Source: Sphingomonas sp. HMP9
GTDB taxonomy: Bacteria; Pseudomonadota; Alphaproteobacteria; Sphingomonadales; Sphingomonadaceae
DNA: 64,000 nucleotides
Reading direction: 5' to 3'
Assembly (NCBI RefSeq): GCF_013374115.1
Contig: NZ_AP022673.1
Location: 1,826,501 to 1,890,500 of the forward strand
A program made the translations under genes and the position numbers. The notes under the pieces were generated by a model. It saw only the letters and a list, made by a program, of their open reading frames with translations. It was not told where the DNA came from and ran no database searches. Below are positions 56,535-64,000 of the stretch, piece after piece; within the stretch, counting starts at the first letter, position 1, and each line of letters starts with the position of its first letter.

Positions 56535-58460
56535 CTACCGCGAATGGTAGAAATCATAGACCTGTTGCGCGACGCCCGCGGATACGCCTGGCGCCTGTTG
56601 CAGATCCTGCAGGCTCGCATTGCGGACCGCGCGGCCGGTGCCGAAATGCATCAGCAGCGCCTTCTTGCGCGCAGGGCCGATGCCGGGCACCTCGTCGAGC
56701 GGACTCGCGCCGATCGCCTTGCTGCGCTTGTCGCGGTGGACGCCGATCGCAAAGCGGTGGACCTCGTCGCGCAGCCGCTGGAGGTAGAACAGCACCGGCG
56801 CGTTGACGGGCAGCTGGAATTCGCGACCGTCGAGCATGTGGAACACCTCGCGCCCGTCACGGCCATGCTGCGGCCCCTTGGCGATCCCGACGAGGCACAC
56901 GTCCTCGACGCCGATCTCCTCGAGCGCGGCCTTGACCGTGTTGAGCTGCCCCTTGCCGCCATCGATCAGCACCAGATCGGGCCATTCGCCCGAATCGCGA
57001 TCGGGATCCTCGGCCTGCGCGCGCGCGAAGCGCCGCGTGAAGACCTCGCGCATCATCCCGAAATCGTCGCCTGGGATGGTGTCCTTGTCCTTGATGTTGA
57101 ACTTGCGATACTGGCCTTTGCGGAAGCCTTCGGGCCCCGCGACGACCATCGCGCCGGTCGCGGCGGTGCCCTGGATATGGCTGTTGTCGTAGATCTCGAT
57201 GCGCTGCGGCGGCTCGGCCAGGTCGAACAGGTCGGCGACCTCGCGCAGCAGCTTGGCCTGCGTGGTCGATTCGGCCTGGCGCCGCTCGATCGCCTCGATC
57301 GCGTTGCGCTTGGCCTGATCCATCAGGCGGCGGCGGTCACCGCGCTGCGGCACCTGCAACGCGACCTTGTAGCCCGCGCGCTCGCCCAGTGCCTCGACCA
57401 GCAGCGCGCCTTCGGGCAGCTCGCGGTCGAGCAGGATCTGCCGGGCGGGCGGCACGTCCTCGTAGAACTGGCCGAGGAAGCTGGTCAGCACCTCGTCCTC
57501 GGGCACGTCGTTGGTGTGCTGCGGGAAGAAGCTGCGATGCCCCCAGTTCTGGCCGCCGCGGATGAAGAACGCCTGGATGCCGATCAGCCCGTCCTTGCAT
57601 GCCATCGCGAAGATGTCCGCGTCGCCTACCCCTTCCGCGTTGATCGCCTGCGTGCCCTGGATGAACGTCAGCGCCTTCAACCGGTCGCGCAGCAGCGCGG
57701 CGAGTTCGAAGTCCATGTTCTCGGCGGCGGCCTGCATCTGCGCGCCGAGCTTGGCCTGCACGCCGGTCGACTTGCCCGCGAGGAAGCTCTTCGCGTCCTC
57801 GACCAGCTCCTTGTACGCAGGCTCGTCGATCCGGCCGACGCACGGCGCGGAGCAGCGCTTGATCTGATACAGCAGGCACGGCCGGTCGCGCGTCTTGAAG
57901 AAGCTGTCGGTGCACGATCGCAGCAGGAACAGCTTCTGGAGCGCGTTGAGCGTGTTGTTGACCGACCCCGCGCTGGCGAACGGGCCGTAGTAATTGCCCT
58001 TCGCGCGCCGCGCGCCGCGATGCTTCTGGACGCGCGGGAAATCGTGATCGTCGCGCAGCAGGATGAACGGGAAGCTCTTATCGTCGCGCAGCAGCACGTT
58101 GTACGCGGGGCGATAGCGCTTGATGAGCTGCGATTCGAGCAGCAGCGCCTCGGCCTCATTGTTGGTCGTGACGATCGTCATCGACCGCGTCTGCGACACC
58201 ATCCGCTGGAGGCGTTTCGTCAGCCGCTCGACCTGGCAGTAATTGGCGACGCGGTTCCTGAGCGCACGCGCCTTGCCGACATAGAGCACGTCGCCGCGTG
58301 CATCCTGCATGCGATAGACGCCGGGGCGGACCGGGAGCGTGTCGAGCACGTTACGGATCGCCGCGACGCCGGCCGCCAGATCGGGCGCTTCGCCGCCACC
58401 GCGGACGGCAAAGGTGGATTTGTCTTCGTTGAACCGGTCGGGGGAATTGGGGGAGGACAT
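56535..58460 (-). CDS. uvrC: Excinuclease ABC subunit C
   Basis: Dual-incision nuclease of nucleotide excision repair. Length 641 residues. GIY-YIG domain: PGVYRMQDARGDVLYVGKAR; central UVR motif KLGAQMQAAAENMDFELAALLRDRL; RNase H-like domain IEIYDNSHIQGTAATG and LVLIDGGKGQLN; C-terminal HhH DEVPGIGPARKKALL. The ATG at 58460 follows GGGGGAGG. Confidence 0.97.
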   Translation of the reverse strand: MSSPNSPDRFNEDKSTFAVRGGGEAPDLAAGVAAIRNVLDTLPVRPGVYRMQDARGDVLYVGKARALRNRVANYCQVERLTKRLQRMVSQTRSMTIVTTNNEAEALLLESQLIKRYRPAYNVLLRDDKSFPFILLRDDHDFPRVQKHRGARRAKGNYYGPFASAGSVNNTLNALQKLFLLRSCTDSFFKTRDRPCLLYQIKRCSAPCVGRIDEPAYKELVEDAKSFLAGKSTGVQAKLGAQMQAAAENMDFELAALLRDRLKALTFIQGTQAINAEGVGDADIFAMACKDGLIGIQAFFIRGGQNWGHRSFFPQHTNDVPEDEVLTSFLGQFYEDVPPARQILLDRELPEGALLVEALGERAGYKVALQVPQRGDRRRLMDQAKRNAIEAIERRQAESTTQAKLLREVADLFDLAEPPQRIEIYDNSHIQGTAATGAMVVAGPEGFRKGQYRKFNIKDKDTIPGDDFGMMREVFTRRFARAQAEDPDRDSGEWPDLVLIDGGKGQLNTVKAALEEIGVEDVCLVGIAKGPQHGRDGREVFHMLDGREFQLPVNAPVLFYLQRLRDEVHRFAIGVHRDKRSKAIGASPLDEVPGIGPARKKALLMHFGTGRAVRNASLQDLQQAPGVSAGVAQQVYDFYHSR

Positions 58461-58511
58461 CGGCCGGAATCTAGGGAGTGCGTGGGGGTTATGCCAGCAG
58501 AAGGCAGTGAT

Positions 58512-58739
58512 GTTCACGCGAAGGCGCGAAGGCGCGAAGAGAAGAAGTTTCGTTCACGCGGAGACGCAGAGCCGCGGAGAGAAGAGTCGAGCATTGCGGC
58601 GTTCGCCATCACACTGCCGAAGGCCTGTATCAGCTTGATGCTGGCCGGTCCGTCGGCCCCGTGCCCAACACCTCCGCGCCTCCGCGCCTCCGCGTGAACC
58701 AACTCCTTCTCTTCGCGCCTTTGCGCCTTCGCGTGAATC
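58512..58739. mobile_element. MITE-like element, outer copy of a nested pair (family E)
   Basis: Ends GTTCACGCGAAGGCGCGAAG and CTTCGCGCCTTTGCGCCTTCGCG, inverted. Between these lies a second, related element (58552-58699). Neither has a gene inside. Confidence 0.65.
58552..58699. mobile_element. MITE-like element, inner copy (family E)
   Basis: Ends GTTCACGCGGAGACGCAGAG and CCTCCGCGCCTCCGCGTGAAC. Its core shares an AGCTTGATGCTGG-type stretch with the element at 11570. It sits within the outer copy, about 32 bases from its left end. Confidence 0.65.
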
Positions 58740-58772
58740 AAGCTTCTGAATGCCCTGCGGGCAGAGAGATGG

Positions 58773-59093
58773 TCAGGCCTGCGCGAAGACCTTGGTGCCG
58801 ACGATGCCGACCACGGTCAGCGCCATGAAGCCCGCCTGGAACCCGCTGACCTTGTCGCCGAACAGGATCACGCCGCCGATGATCACGCCGATCGCGCCTG
58901 CGCCGGTCCAGATCGCGTACGCCGTGCCCGCAGGCAGGCCGCGCATCGCGAGCGCGAGCAGGCCCATGTTGACGAAGCTCAGGATGATCGGGACGCTCGA
59001 CGCCTGCCAGGTGGCGACGGTGGCCGCCCATTTGAGGCTGAGCGCCCAGCAGATTTCGGTGATAACGGCGATGCCGAGGATGAGCCAGGACAT
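58773..59093 (-). CDS. gdx: SMR-family guanidinium exporter (Gdx/SugE)
   Basis: A 106-residue four-helix transporter in the inner membrane; Gdx proteins export guanidinium in exchange for protons. The conserved Glu in helix 1 is in LILGIAVITEICWALSLKWA; helix 3 includes AYAIWTGAGAIGVIIGGVILFGD. Trp/Gly pattern fits the SugE rather than EmrE subgroup. I do not see a clear guanidine riboswitch upstream. Confidence 0.93.
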   Translation of the reverse strand: MSWLILGIAVITEICWALSLKWAATVATWQASSVPIILSFVNMGLLALAMRGLPAGTAYAIWTGAGAIGVIIGGVILFGDKVSGFQAGFMALTVVGIVGTKVFAQA

Positions 59094-59193
59094 GGTTGTT
59101 CTCCAACGGGCTCAGATTGGAGACTCGGCCGCCGGAAACCCGGGAAGAGACGGCCGTCGATTTGGAAAGCTTCAGCGCACCAAGCGCTTTGCC

Positions 59194-59272
59194 GTTCCCC
59201 CGCGGAGGCGGGGGTCCAGGATCTCACAGGATAACGCCCGCAACCCTGGACCCCCGCCTTCGCGGGGGAACA
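59194..59272. repeat. Family B palindromic repeat
   Basis: GTTCCCCCGCGGAGGCGGGG opposite CCCCGCCTTCGCGGGGGAAC. It separates the ATP-synthase operon from gdx, 19 bases after the atpF stop codon. Confidence 0.85.
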
Positions 59273-59291
59273 GTATCCTACGCGGATGCTG

Positions 59292-59909
59292 CTAGTTCAG
59301 GCGGCTGAGACCTGAGATCGAGCGGTCGACCATCGCGCGGTCGGCGGCGGCGTCGTGATGCTCGGCGATCAGCATGCCGGCAGCCTTGGCGGCCGCGTCG
59401 GCAGCCCGCGCACGGACCTCGGCGATCGCTGCGCGTTCGGCGGCGGCGATCTTGTCTTCGGCCATCTTCGCGCGACGGGTCATGAGGTCCTCGGCACCAG
59501 CCTTGGCCTTGGCGATGATCGCGGCGGCTTCGTGATGCGCGTGCGCTTTCATGGCTTCGGCTTCGACGTGCGCGGTCTTGGCCTTGGCCTCGTATTCGGT
59601 GCGGATCGCCTCGGCTTCGGCGCGGAGCGCCTTGGCTTCGTCGAGCTGCGTGCGAATGCCCGCGATGCGCGTGTCGAGCATCTTGCCGATCATCCCTGGA
59701 ACCTTCTTCCAGATCATCAGCAGGATCACGACGATCATCGCCACCGCGACCCAGCCGGTCGAGGTCAGGCCGAGTGCGGTCGGATCGGGAACGTGCTCGA
59801 CACCGCCGGGTGCGGTCGTGTGACCCTGGATGCCCTGGTTGTCGATCGCACCCTCGGGCGCCATGCCCTCGCCGTGAATGACCTTTGCGGCCGAATCGGG
59901 ATTAGCCAT
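59292..59909 (-). CDS. atpF: ATP synthase F0 subunit b
   Basis: Peripheral-stalk subunit. Length 205 residues: a long N-terminal extension (1-48), one membrane helix (GWVAVAMIVVILLMIWKKV) and an Ala/Glu/Lys-rich coiled coil (RTQLDEAKALRAEAEAIRTE onward). It overlaps the upstream b' gene by eight bases. Last gene of atpI-B-E-F'-F. Confidence 0.95.
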   Translation of the reverse strand: MANPDSAAKVIHGEGMAPEGAIDNQGIQGHTTAPGGVEHVPDPTALGLTSTGWVAVAMIVVILLMIWKKVPGMIGKMLDTRIAGIRTQLDEAKALRAEAEAIRTEYEAKAKTAHVEAEAMKAHAHHEAAAIIAKAKAGAEDLMTRRAKMAEDKIAAAERAAIAEVRARAADAAAKAAGMLIAEHHDAAADRAMVDRSISGLSRLN

Positions 59910-60396
59910 GCGCCGTCGTCCTGCGTACCGCGTCGCTCGCCGCATCCAGGCTAACCTGGAGGCCGGCGACCTTGGCGGCCAATTGCTGTGCTGCTTCGGC
60001 GGCGACGCCCTGAAGGTTCGAGAGCGCCTCGGCCTTCGCGTTCGCGACCGCCAGATCGTGATGACCCAGACGCTCGGCGAGATCGGCGTCGGCAGCATGG
60101 ACCTGCTGCTCGAACGCCAACGCCGCCCGCTTCGCAGCGGCGGCCGTCTCGGCCTGCGCCGCGGTACGCGCCGCGTCCATTTCTGCCTGCCAGTTCGCCT
60201 GGACCGTATCGGCCTGCGCACGGGCGGCGACCGCCGCCGCCAGATCGCCGGCGATCCGGCCTTCGCGCGAGTCGACGTTGGACACGATCTTTGGCACCAT
60301 TCCCTTGCCGATCCCGAAATACAGCATCCCGAAGGTGAGCAGCAGCCAGAAGATCTGCGAGGCGTAGGTAGCGGCTATCTGGGCAATCTGGGGCAT
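59902..60396 (-). CDS. atpF': ATP synthase F0 subunit b'
   Basis: Second stalk subunit, forms a b/b' heterodimer. Length 164 residues: MPQIAQIAATYASQIFWLLLTFG then GIGKGMVPKI and a coiled coil rich in Ala. The ATG at 60396 follows AGGACAGACC. Split b/b' genes are the alphaproteobacterial arrangement. Confidence 0.95.
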   Translation of the reverse strand: MPQIAQIAATYASQIFWLLLTFGMLYFGIGKGMVPKIVSNVDSREGRIAGDLAAAVAARAQADTVQANWQAEMDAARTAAQAETAAAAKRAALAFEQQVHAADADLAERLGHHDLAVANAKAEALSNLQGVAAEAAQQLAAKVAGLQVSLDAASDAVRRTTAHG

Positions 60397-60417
60397 TGGT
60401 CTGTCCTGCGTTAATCC

Positions 60418-60439
60418 GGCCGGGCGCGGTTGCCCGGCC
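60418..60439. other. GC hairpin between atpE and atpF'
   Basis: An 8-bp perfect stem GGCCGGGC / GCCCGGCC with 6-base loop, 14 bases beyond atpE stop codon and 21 before the atpF' ATG. No T-run. It may stabilise atpE mRNA or reduce b' expression. Confidence 0.6.
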
Positions 60440-60453
60440 AAATCACCGAGTGG

Positions 60454-60681
60454 TTAGGCGACGAACACCAGGATGATCATGGTGACGAAGGCGAGCAGGC
60501 CGAGAAGCTCGGCTGCTGCGAAACCGATGAACAGACGGCCCTGCTGGCTGTCGGCTGCGCCCGGGTTACGGAGAGCGCCAGCGAGGAACTGGGCGAACAC
60601 GTTGCCCACGCCGAGTGCGGCGAGGCCCATGCCGATCGCTGCGAGGCCGGCACCGATCATCTTTGCTGCTTGTGCGTCCAT
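60454..60681 (-). CDS. atpE: ATP synthase F0 subunit c
   Basis: Proton-carrying c-ring subunit. Length 75 residues, two helices. The key carboxylate is Glu in FIGFAAAELLGLLAF; the loop carries ALRNPGAA. The ATG at 60681 follows AGGGAA. Confidence 0.98.
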   Translation of the reverse strand: MDAQAAKMIGAGLAAIGMGLAALGVGNVFAQFLAGALRNPGAADSQQGRLFIGFAAAELLGLLAFVTMIILVFVA

Positions 60682-60722
60682 GATAAATTCCCTTTGAAAA
60701 ACAGTTTAGGTGATGGAAAAAC

Positions 60723-61514
60723 TTAGTGAAGGTTGACCGCGTCGTTCAGATAGACCGACGTCAGCAACGCGAACACATAGGCCTGGATCGCGGCGACCAG
60801 CAGCTCGAGCAGTGTGATGCCGATCATCAGCAGCATGCTCGGCGCGCTCACCAGACCGATATACATCCCGCCCAGGTTCAGGCCGTTGATCACGAACGCG
60901 GCCAGCACCTTGAGCAGGATGTGCCCTGCGGTCATCGCCACGAACAATCGCAGGCCGAGCGAGAACGGCCGCACCAGGAACGACATCAGCTCGACCACGA
61001 AGATCAGCGGGATCATCAGCGCGGGCGTGCCGCTCGGTACGAACAGCGAGAAGAAGTGGAAGCCGTGCTTGCCGAAGCCCACCAGGAGCACGATCGCGAA
61101 GCTGATCAGCGCCAGCACGCCGGTGACGGTCATGTGGCTGGTCACGGTGAACGGATGCACGCCGGGGACGATGCCGAACGGCAGCAGGCCGATGATGTTC
61201 GCGAACAGGATGAACATGAACAGCGAGAAGACATAGGGCACGAAGCGCTTGCCGCCCGGGCCGACATTCTGCTCGAGCATGCCCGAGATGAAGCCGGTAA
61301 AGCCCTCGACCGCCATCTGCCACCGGCCGGGGACGAGCTCGCGCTTCATCCCGCCGATCATGAACGCCCACAATGCGACCAGCGTCACCACCATCCACAA
61401 TGCGGAGTTGGTGAAGGACAGGTCGTAACCACCTACGATCCAGTGCGAGCCGAACGCCGGCTCGATCAGGAACTGGTGCATCGGATCGATCTTGCCGCCC
61501 TGTTCTGCCGCCAC
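60723..61514 (-). CDS. atpB: ATP synthase F0 subunit a
   Basis: Proton-channel subunit, five to six helices. Length 263 residues. The essential Arg is in FSLGLRLFVAMTAGH; other blocks are LFMFILFANIIGLLPFG and LVAAIQAYVFALLTSVYLNDAV. Starts at 61514 (GTG, VAAEQGGKID). Confidence 0.97.
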   Translation of the reverse strand: MAAEQGGKIDPMHQFLIEPAFGSHWIVGGYDLSFTNSALWMVVTLVALWAFMIGGMKRELVPGRWQMAVEGFTGFISGMLEQNVGPGGKRFVPYVFSLFMFILFANIIGLLPFGIVPGVHPFTVTSHMTVTGVLALISFAIVLLVGFGKHGFHFFSLFVPSGTPALMIPLIFVVELMSFLVRPFSLGLRLFVAMTAGHILLKVLAAFVINGLNLGGMYIGLVSAPSMLLMIGITLLELLVAAIQAYVFALLTSVYLNDAVNLH

Positions 61515-61551
61515 GTGGAATCCCTGCCGTCTTGATACGACAAACGCCCGG

Positions 61552-61872
61552 TTACTCCGGGCGTTCGCCTGAAATTCGAATGATCTGCCTGAACGCGACC
61601 GCTATCCCGAGGAACAGCAACACGATCAGCCCCCAAGGGCCAGTACCGAACCAGCGGTCAATCAACCAGCCGATCAGCGCACTGCCGACGAGACTCCCGA
61701 TCAGAGCGGAAATGACGCGATTGCCTTGCGAGTATCCCCGCTCGGCATCCGCCCCCTTCTGCCCCTTTGCCAGCGTTTCCCGAGCCTTGACCTCTCTCAA
61801 TCGCTCATCGAGCGCGGAAAGTCGCGGATCGTCAACACCCTGGGGGTCCTGTCCGGGTTCGATCTCCGCCAC
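61552..61872 (-). CDS. atpI: AtpI/AtpZ-like protein
   Basis: A 106-residue small membrane protein. An N-terminal helical, charged part (LSALDERLREVKARET) precedes two helices (VISALIGSLVGSALIGWLID and GLIVLLFLGIAVAFRQII). AtpI/AtpZ helps c-ring assembly or Mg2+ handling. The GTG at 61872 follows TGGAGGAACGTGC. First gene of the F0 operon. Confidence 0.93.
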   Translation of the reverse strand: MAEIEPGQDPQGVDDPRLSALDERLREVKARETLAKGQKGADAERGYSQGNRVISALIGSLVGSALIGWLIDRWFGTGPWGLIVLLFLGIAVAFRQIIRISGERPE

Positions 61873-62050
61873 GCACGTTCCTCCACCTGATTTCGCATCG
61901 GGGAGGAAGCAAGCAGCGACGAGCGATCCCGCCAAGGCGCGGTCCGTTTAGAAAAGGGGGGGGTGCAAGTCAACCGGTGTGACAGGCGCGTCATCATTGG
62001 GGTCGTCGGTCGCGAGCGCTTGGTAGTCGTTCGGCACCATACACCCAGCC

Positions 62051-62131
62051 GTCATCCTGACGAAAGTCAGGATCCAGAGCCACAAGCGAACCGTGTTGGG
62101 CTCTGGATCCTGGGTCGAGCCCAGGATGACG
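62051..62131. repeat. Family C palindromic repeat
   Basis: GTCATCCTGACGAAAGTCAG on the left; the right arm (CTGGGTCGAGCCCAGGATGAC) has diverged and forms its own hairpin. Located between ydbL and atpI; part of 61873-62050 holds an AT-rich promoter-like stretch and a GGGGGGGG run. Confidence 0.8.
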
Positions 62132-62173
62132 GACTAAGCGAGCGTCGAGATTTCGTTCTCAGTTCGGCCCAGT

Positions 62174-62554
62174 TCAGACGCAGCGCGAATCGCGTTCCGG
62201 GGCGGCCGCCGTGCGCGTCTTCCAGACGCCGCCCGGGGTCTTGTACTTCTCGCCCGCGTTGGTCTGCAGGATCAGGTTGCAGCCGCTGGTGAACGCGAGT
62301 TGCTCCACCGTCGCGCCGCTCGCCTGCGCCTTTTGCGTGTAGGCCGACTTGCGCTGGATATTGATGTTGTTGACCAGCGCGCGCAGATCGCCGCTCGCTG
62401 CGCCGACGAGGCCGAGATAGCCGTCGGGCTGCTCGCCGACCTCGCCGCCGGCGCGCGCCGCGGCATAGGCCGGGTCGCGCTGCGCCGAGGCCGCCACCGA
62501 AAGGCCGCCGAGAGCCACCGCTGCGGCAACCATCATCATGACCTTGGTCTTCAT
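62174..62554 (-). CDS. ydbL: YdbL family periplasmic protein (DUF1318)
   Basis: A 126-residue exported protein; signal peptide ends SVAASAQR. The core GYLGLVGAASGDLRALVNNINIQRKSAYTQ is the family signature. In E. coli YdbL modulates YnbE and YdbH in outer-membrane lipid transport. It follows ynbE by one base. Confidence 0.9.
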   Translation of the reverse strand: MKTKVMMMVAAAVALGGLSVAASAQRDPAYAAARAGGEVGEQPDGYLGLVGAASGDLRALVNNINIQRKSAYTQKAQASGATVEQLAFTSGCNLILQTNAGEKYKTPGGVWKTRTAAAPERDSRCV

Positions 62555-62555
62555 C

Positions 62556-62783
62556 TTAGAATATCCCCGGATTCTGCTGGATCAACGATTTCGCCTCGCC
62601 GTCGAGACGATAGACCACTTCTTGCGTGACGTTGATGTTGAGGTTGATCTCGATCGGCTTGTCGGGCGCCGACACGTTGATGCAGCTCGGCAGGGCGGCA
62701 GCGGTCGTGACCAGAAAAGCGATCGTCCTCATCCTATGCAAGATCGGCCTTTGCTCCAGCTTCTTCAATCCTGTTTCGGTCAT
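62556..62783 (-). CDS. ynbE: YnbE family lipoprotein
   Basis: A 75-residue small lipoprotein. Its conserved segment is CINVSAPDKPIEINLNINV then TQEVVYRLDGEAKSLI. The start at 62783 overlaps the ydbH stop (ATGA) and follows AGGATCGTGCC; this gives a longish N-region before the lipobox LPSC. A start at 62732 is possible. Confidence 0.92.
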   Translation of the reverse strand: MTETGLKKLEQRPILHRMRTIAFLVTTAAALPSCINVSAPDKPIEINLNINVTQEVVYRLDGEAKSLIQQNPGIF

Positions 62784-64000
62784 GGCACGATCCTGCTTGC
62801 GGGAGGCTGAATAGTCGGAAGTTTGGGAGGCGGCGGCGCGGCCTGCTGTTGCAGCAACGCGGGCAGGTTGCGCTGGATGAGGCGCTTCGGATCATAAAAG
62901 CTCTGTGCCGAATCGAGCAGCCCGCGGAACGGCGCCTTGATGCGGATATTGAACACGAACGGCAGCTTTTGCAGGCGACGGACGATGAAGTTCGCCTTCG
63001 CCCCCTCGCCCTGGCTGATCCCGGCGAAGCGCACGTCGGTGACCATCTCGCCCGCCAGCGGCCCGTTCATCCCGACTCGCAGCGACTGGTAGCGCAGCGA
63101 CTTCAGCGCCTGGAACGCGATGTTCGCCCAGATGCCGAGGTCCTTTTGGCTGAGGTCGCCGACATAGGCGAGCGTACCGCCGCCTTTGCGCACCTGAAGA
63201 TCGCCACCCTCGATACGGCCGCCCGTTTCGTCGAAAATCATCGGCAGCACGCCGTCGAAAATTCCGGTCGCGTCGAGATTCTTGAAATCGAACTGCTGGA
63301 GGAACTGGTCCGCCGCCATGTTGGCGACATGGAACGTCATTCGCCGCTCGGACGCCGCGGAGAAGTCGAGCAGCGTCGGGTCGAGCGTCAGCGATCCGCC
63401 CGCGAACGGCCATGACCCGTCCTCGACCTGTACGCGCGCGCCAGGCAGCGTCTGGTAACGGATCGTGCCGTCGGTGACGGGGATGCCCGGGTTGAGCGTG
63501 CGGATCGTCGCCACCTGCCCCGGCGCGCTCTGCAGATTGAGCAGATCGGTGAAGCGGATCTCGGTCGCGATCCCGGTCACCGGGCCGAACGCGGCGGCGA
63601 GGTCGGTGCCGGCGGTGCGGAACACGCCATTGCTCGTCACGCCATCGGGGGTCCAGGCGATATGCCCCTCGCCACTGACCGATCCGTTGACGTCGGCGAT
63701 CACGCCGAAGGTCAGCGGAGTGAGCGCGTCGGGTTGCAGCTTGTCCTTGGCGAACGCGATTGCGGGGACGATGAGGTCGGCCTTGCCCGCCCCTGCCCCA
63801 AGCGCGTGGGTGAGCGTGACGTCGGCGACCTTGGTGTTCGACGTCGGCTCGACCAGCGTCCCCGCGGCGGTGATGCTGCCGTTGACCAGCGCGAGCGTCA
63901 CGGTGCGCGCGTCGAGCGGCTTGAACCGCGGGGTCGGCGCGGCATCGGATACGCCCATCGCGCCGGTGAGGTTGAGCGCACCGCCGACCAGCGTCCAGTC
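62780..64000 (-). CDS. ydbH: YdbH family AsmA-like intermembrane protein, N-terminal part outside window
   Basis: The C-terminal 406 residues of a YdbH-type protein. YdbH spans the periplasm and moves phospholipid to the outer membrane redundantly with TamB and YhdP. Seen here: many beta-strand repeats (DGTIRYQTLPGARVQVEDGS, FDETGGRIEGGDLQVRKGGG) and the C-terminal VRRLQKLPFVFNIRIKAPFRGLLDSAQSFYDP. It is joined to ynbE and ydbL in the order known for E. coli. Confidence 0.9.
   Translation of the reverse strand, partial: DWTLVGGALNLTGAMGVSDAAPTPRFKPLDARTVTLALVNGSITAAGTLVEPTSNTKVADVTLTHALGAGAGKADLIVPAIAFAKDKLQPDALTPLTFGVIADVNGSVSGEGHIAWTPDGVTSNGVFRTAGTDLAAAFGPVTGIATEIRFTDLLNLQSAPGQVATIRTLNPGIPVTDGTIRYQTLPGARVQVEDGSWPFAGGSLTLDPTLLDFSAASERRMTFHVANMAADQFLQQFDFKNLDATGIFDGVLPMIFDETGGRIEGGDLQVRKGGGTLAYVGDLSQKDLGIWANIAFQALKSLRYQSLRVGMNGPLAGEMVTDVRFAGISQGEGAKANFIVRRLQKLPFVFNIRIKAPFRGLLDSAQSFYDPKRLIQRNLPALLQQQAAPPPPKLPTIQPPASRIVP

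Noticed and set aside
56544..58697. 717-codon plus-strand frame opposite uvrC
   Set aside because: Antisense shadow of uvrC; no recognisable domain.
59094..59193. Possible guanidine riboswitch before gdx
   Set aside because: The leader has stretches like CCCGGGTTTCCGGC and GAGCCCGTTGGAG, but it is too short and lacks the conserved core of guanidine-I and the paired ACGR loops of guanidine-II. A covariance scan would settle it.

Overview
The window is GC-rich DNA from an alphaproteobacterium, most likely Sphingomonas or a close sphingomonad. The signs are a GcrA cell-cycle regulator, split b/b' ATP synthase subunits, separate fbc genes for the bc1 complex, a glyQ-glyS-ppdK cluster, xylan-type glycoside hydrolases, and very dense palindromic repeats of several families between genes. 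The species assignment is inference from gene content. There is no prophage, IS transposase, CRISPR array, rRNA or tRNA that I can see.

Layout. 1-6.3 kb: a glucuronoxylan locus with a partial GH3 glycosidase divergent from a GH67 alpha-glucuronidase and a SGNH-esterase/CE4-deacetylase fusion; a xyl-box-like palindrome lies between the divergent genes. 6.3-12.7 kb: ppdK, glyS and glyQ on the minus strand; glyS carries two repeat elements in frame plus a patch of lower GC. 12.7-18.8 kb: a GumN-like protein, rplY, pth, a 2OG-oxygenase-like gene, a zinc alcohol dehydrogenase and ychF. 18.8-25.8 kb: small secreted proteins, a Met/His-rich outer-membrane protein, a phosphodiesterase and a MaoC protein, ending in an 800-base repeat-filled gap. 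25.8-34.1 kb: apt, the cytochrome bc1 operon, trmL, hemF, membrane proteins and lipB. 34.2-43.2 kb: a small lipoprotein, queE-queC, hslO, argF-argD, a BrnT/BrnA toxin-antitoxin pair and parE. 43.3-47.9 kb: an outer-membrane protein and gcrA converge, and their 3' regions hold two homologous structured elements; an ABC permease and a serine hydrolase follow. 48.1-58.5 kb: metZ-apaG-lysR-GNAT, a GT2-GtrA glycosyltransferase, leuB, recO, a deacetylase/acyltransferase pair and uvrC. 58.5-64 kb: a nested MITE-like element, gdx, the F0 operon atpI-B-E-F'-F, and ydbH-ynbE-ydbL.

Most genes are housekeeping. Three things deserve attention: the twin 3'-UTR RNA-like elements after gcrA and the outer-membrane gene (44198-44340 and 44766-44911), which start exactly at the two stop codons and show compensatory changes in one stem; the repeat elements absorbed into the glyS reading frame; and the repeat that supplies, and may also hide, the ribosome-binding site of argF. 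The xylan locus is the clearest functional module: the three enzymes would remove glucuronate, acyl groups and non-reducing-end sugars from xylo-oligosaccharides in the periplasm.
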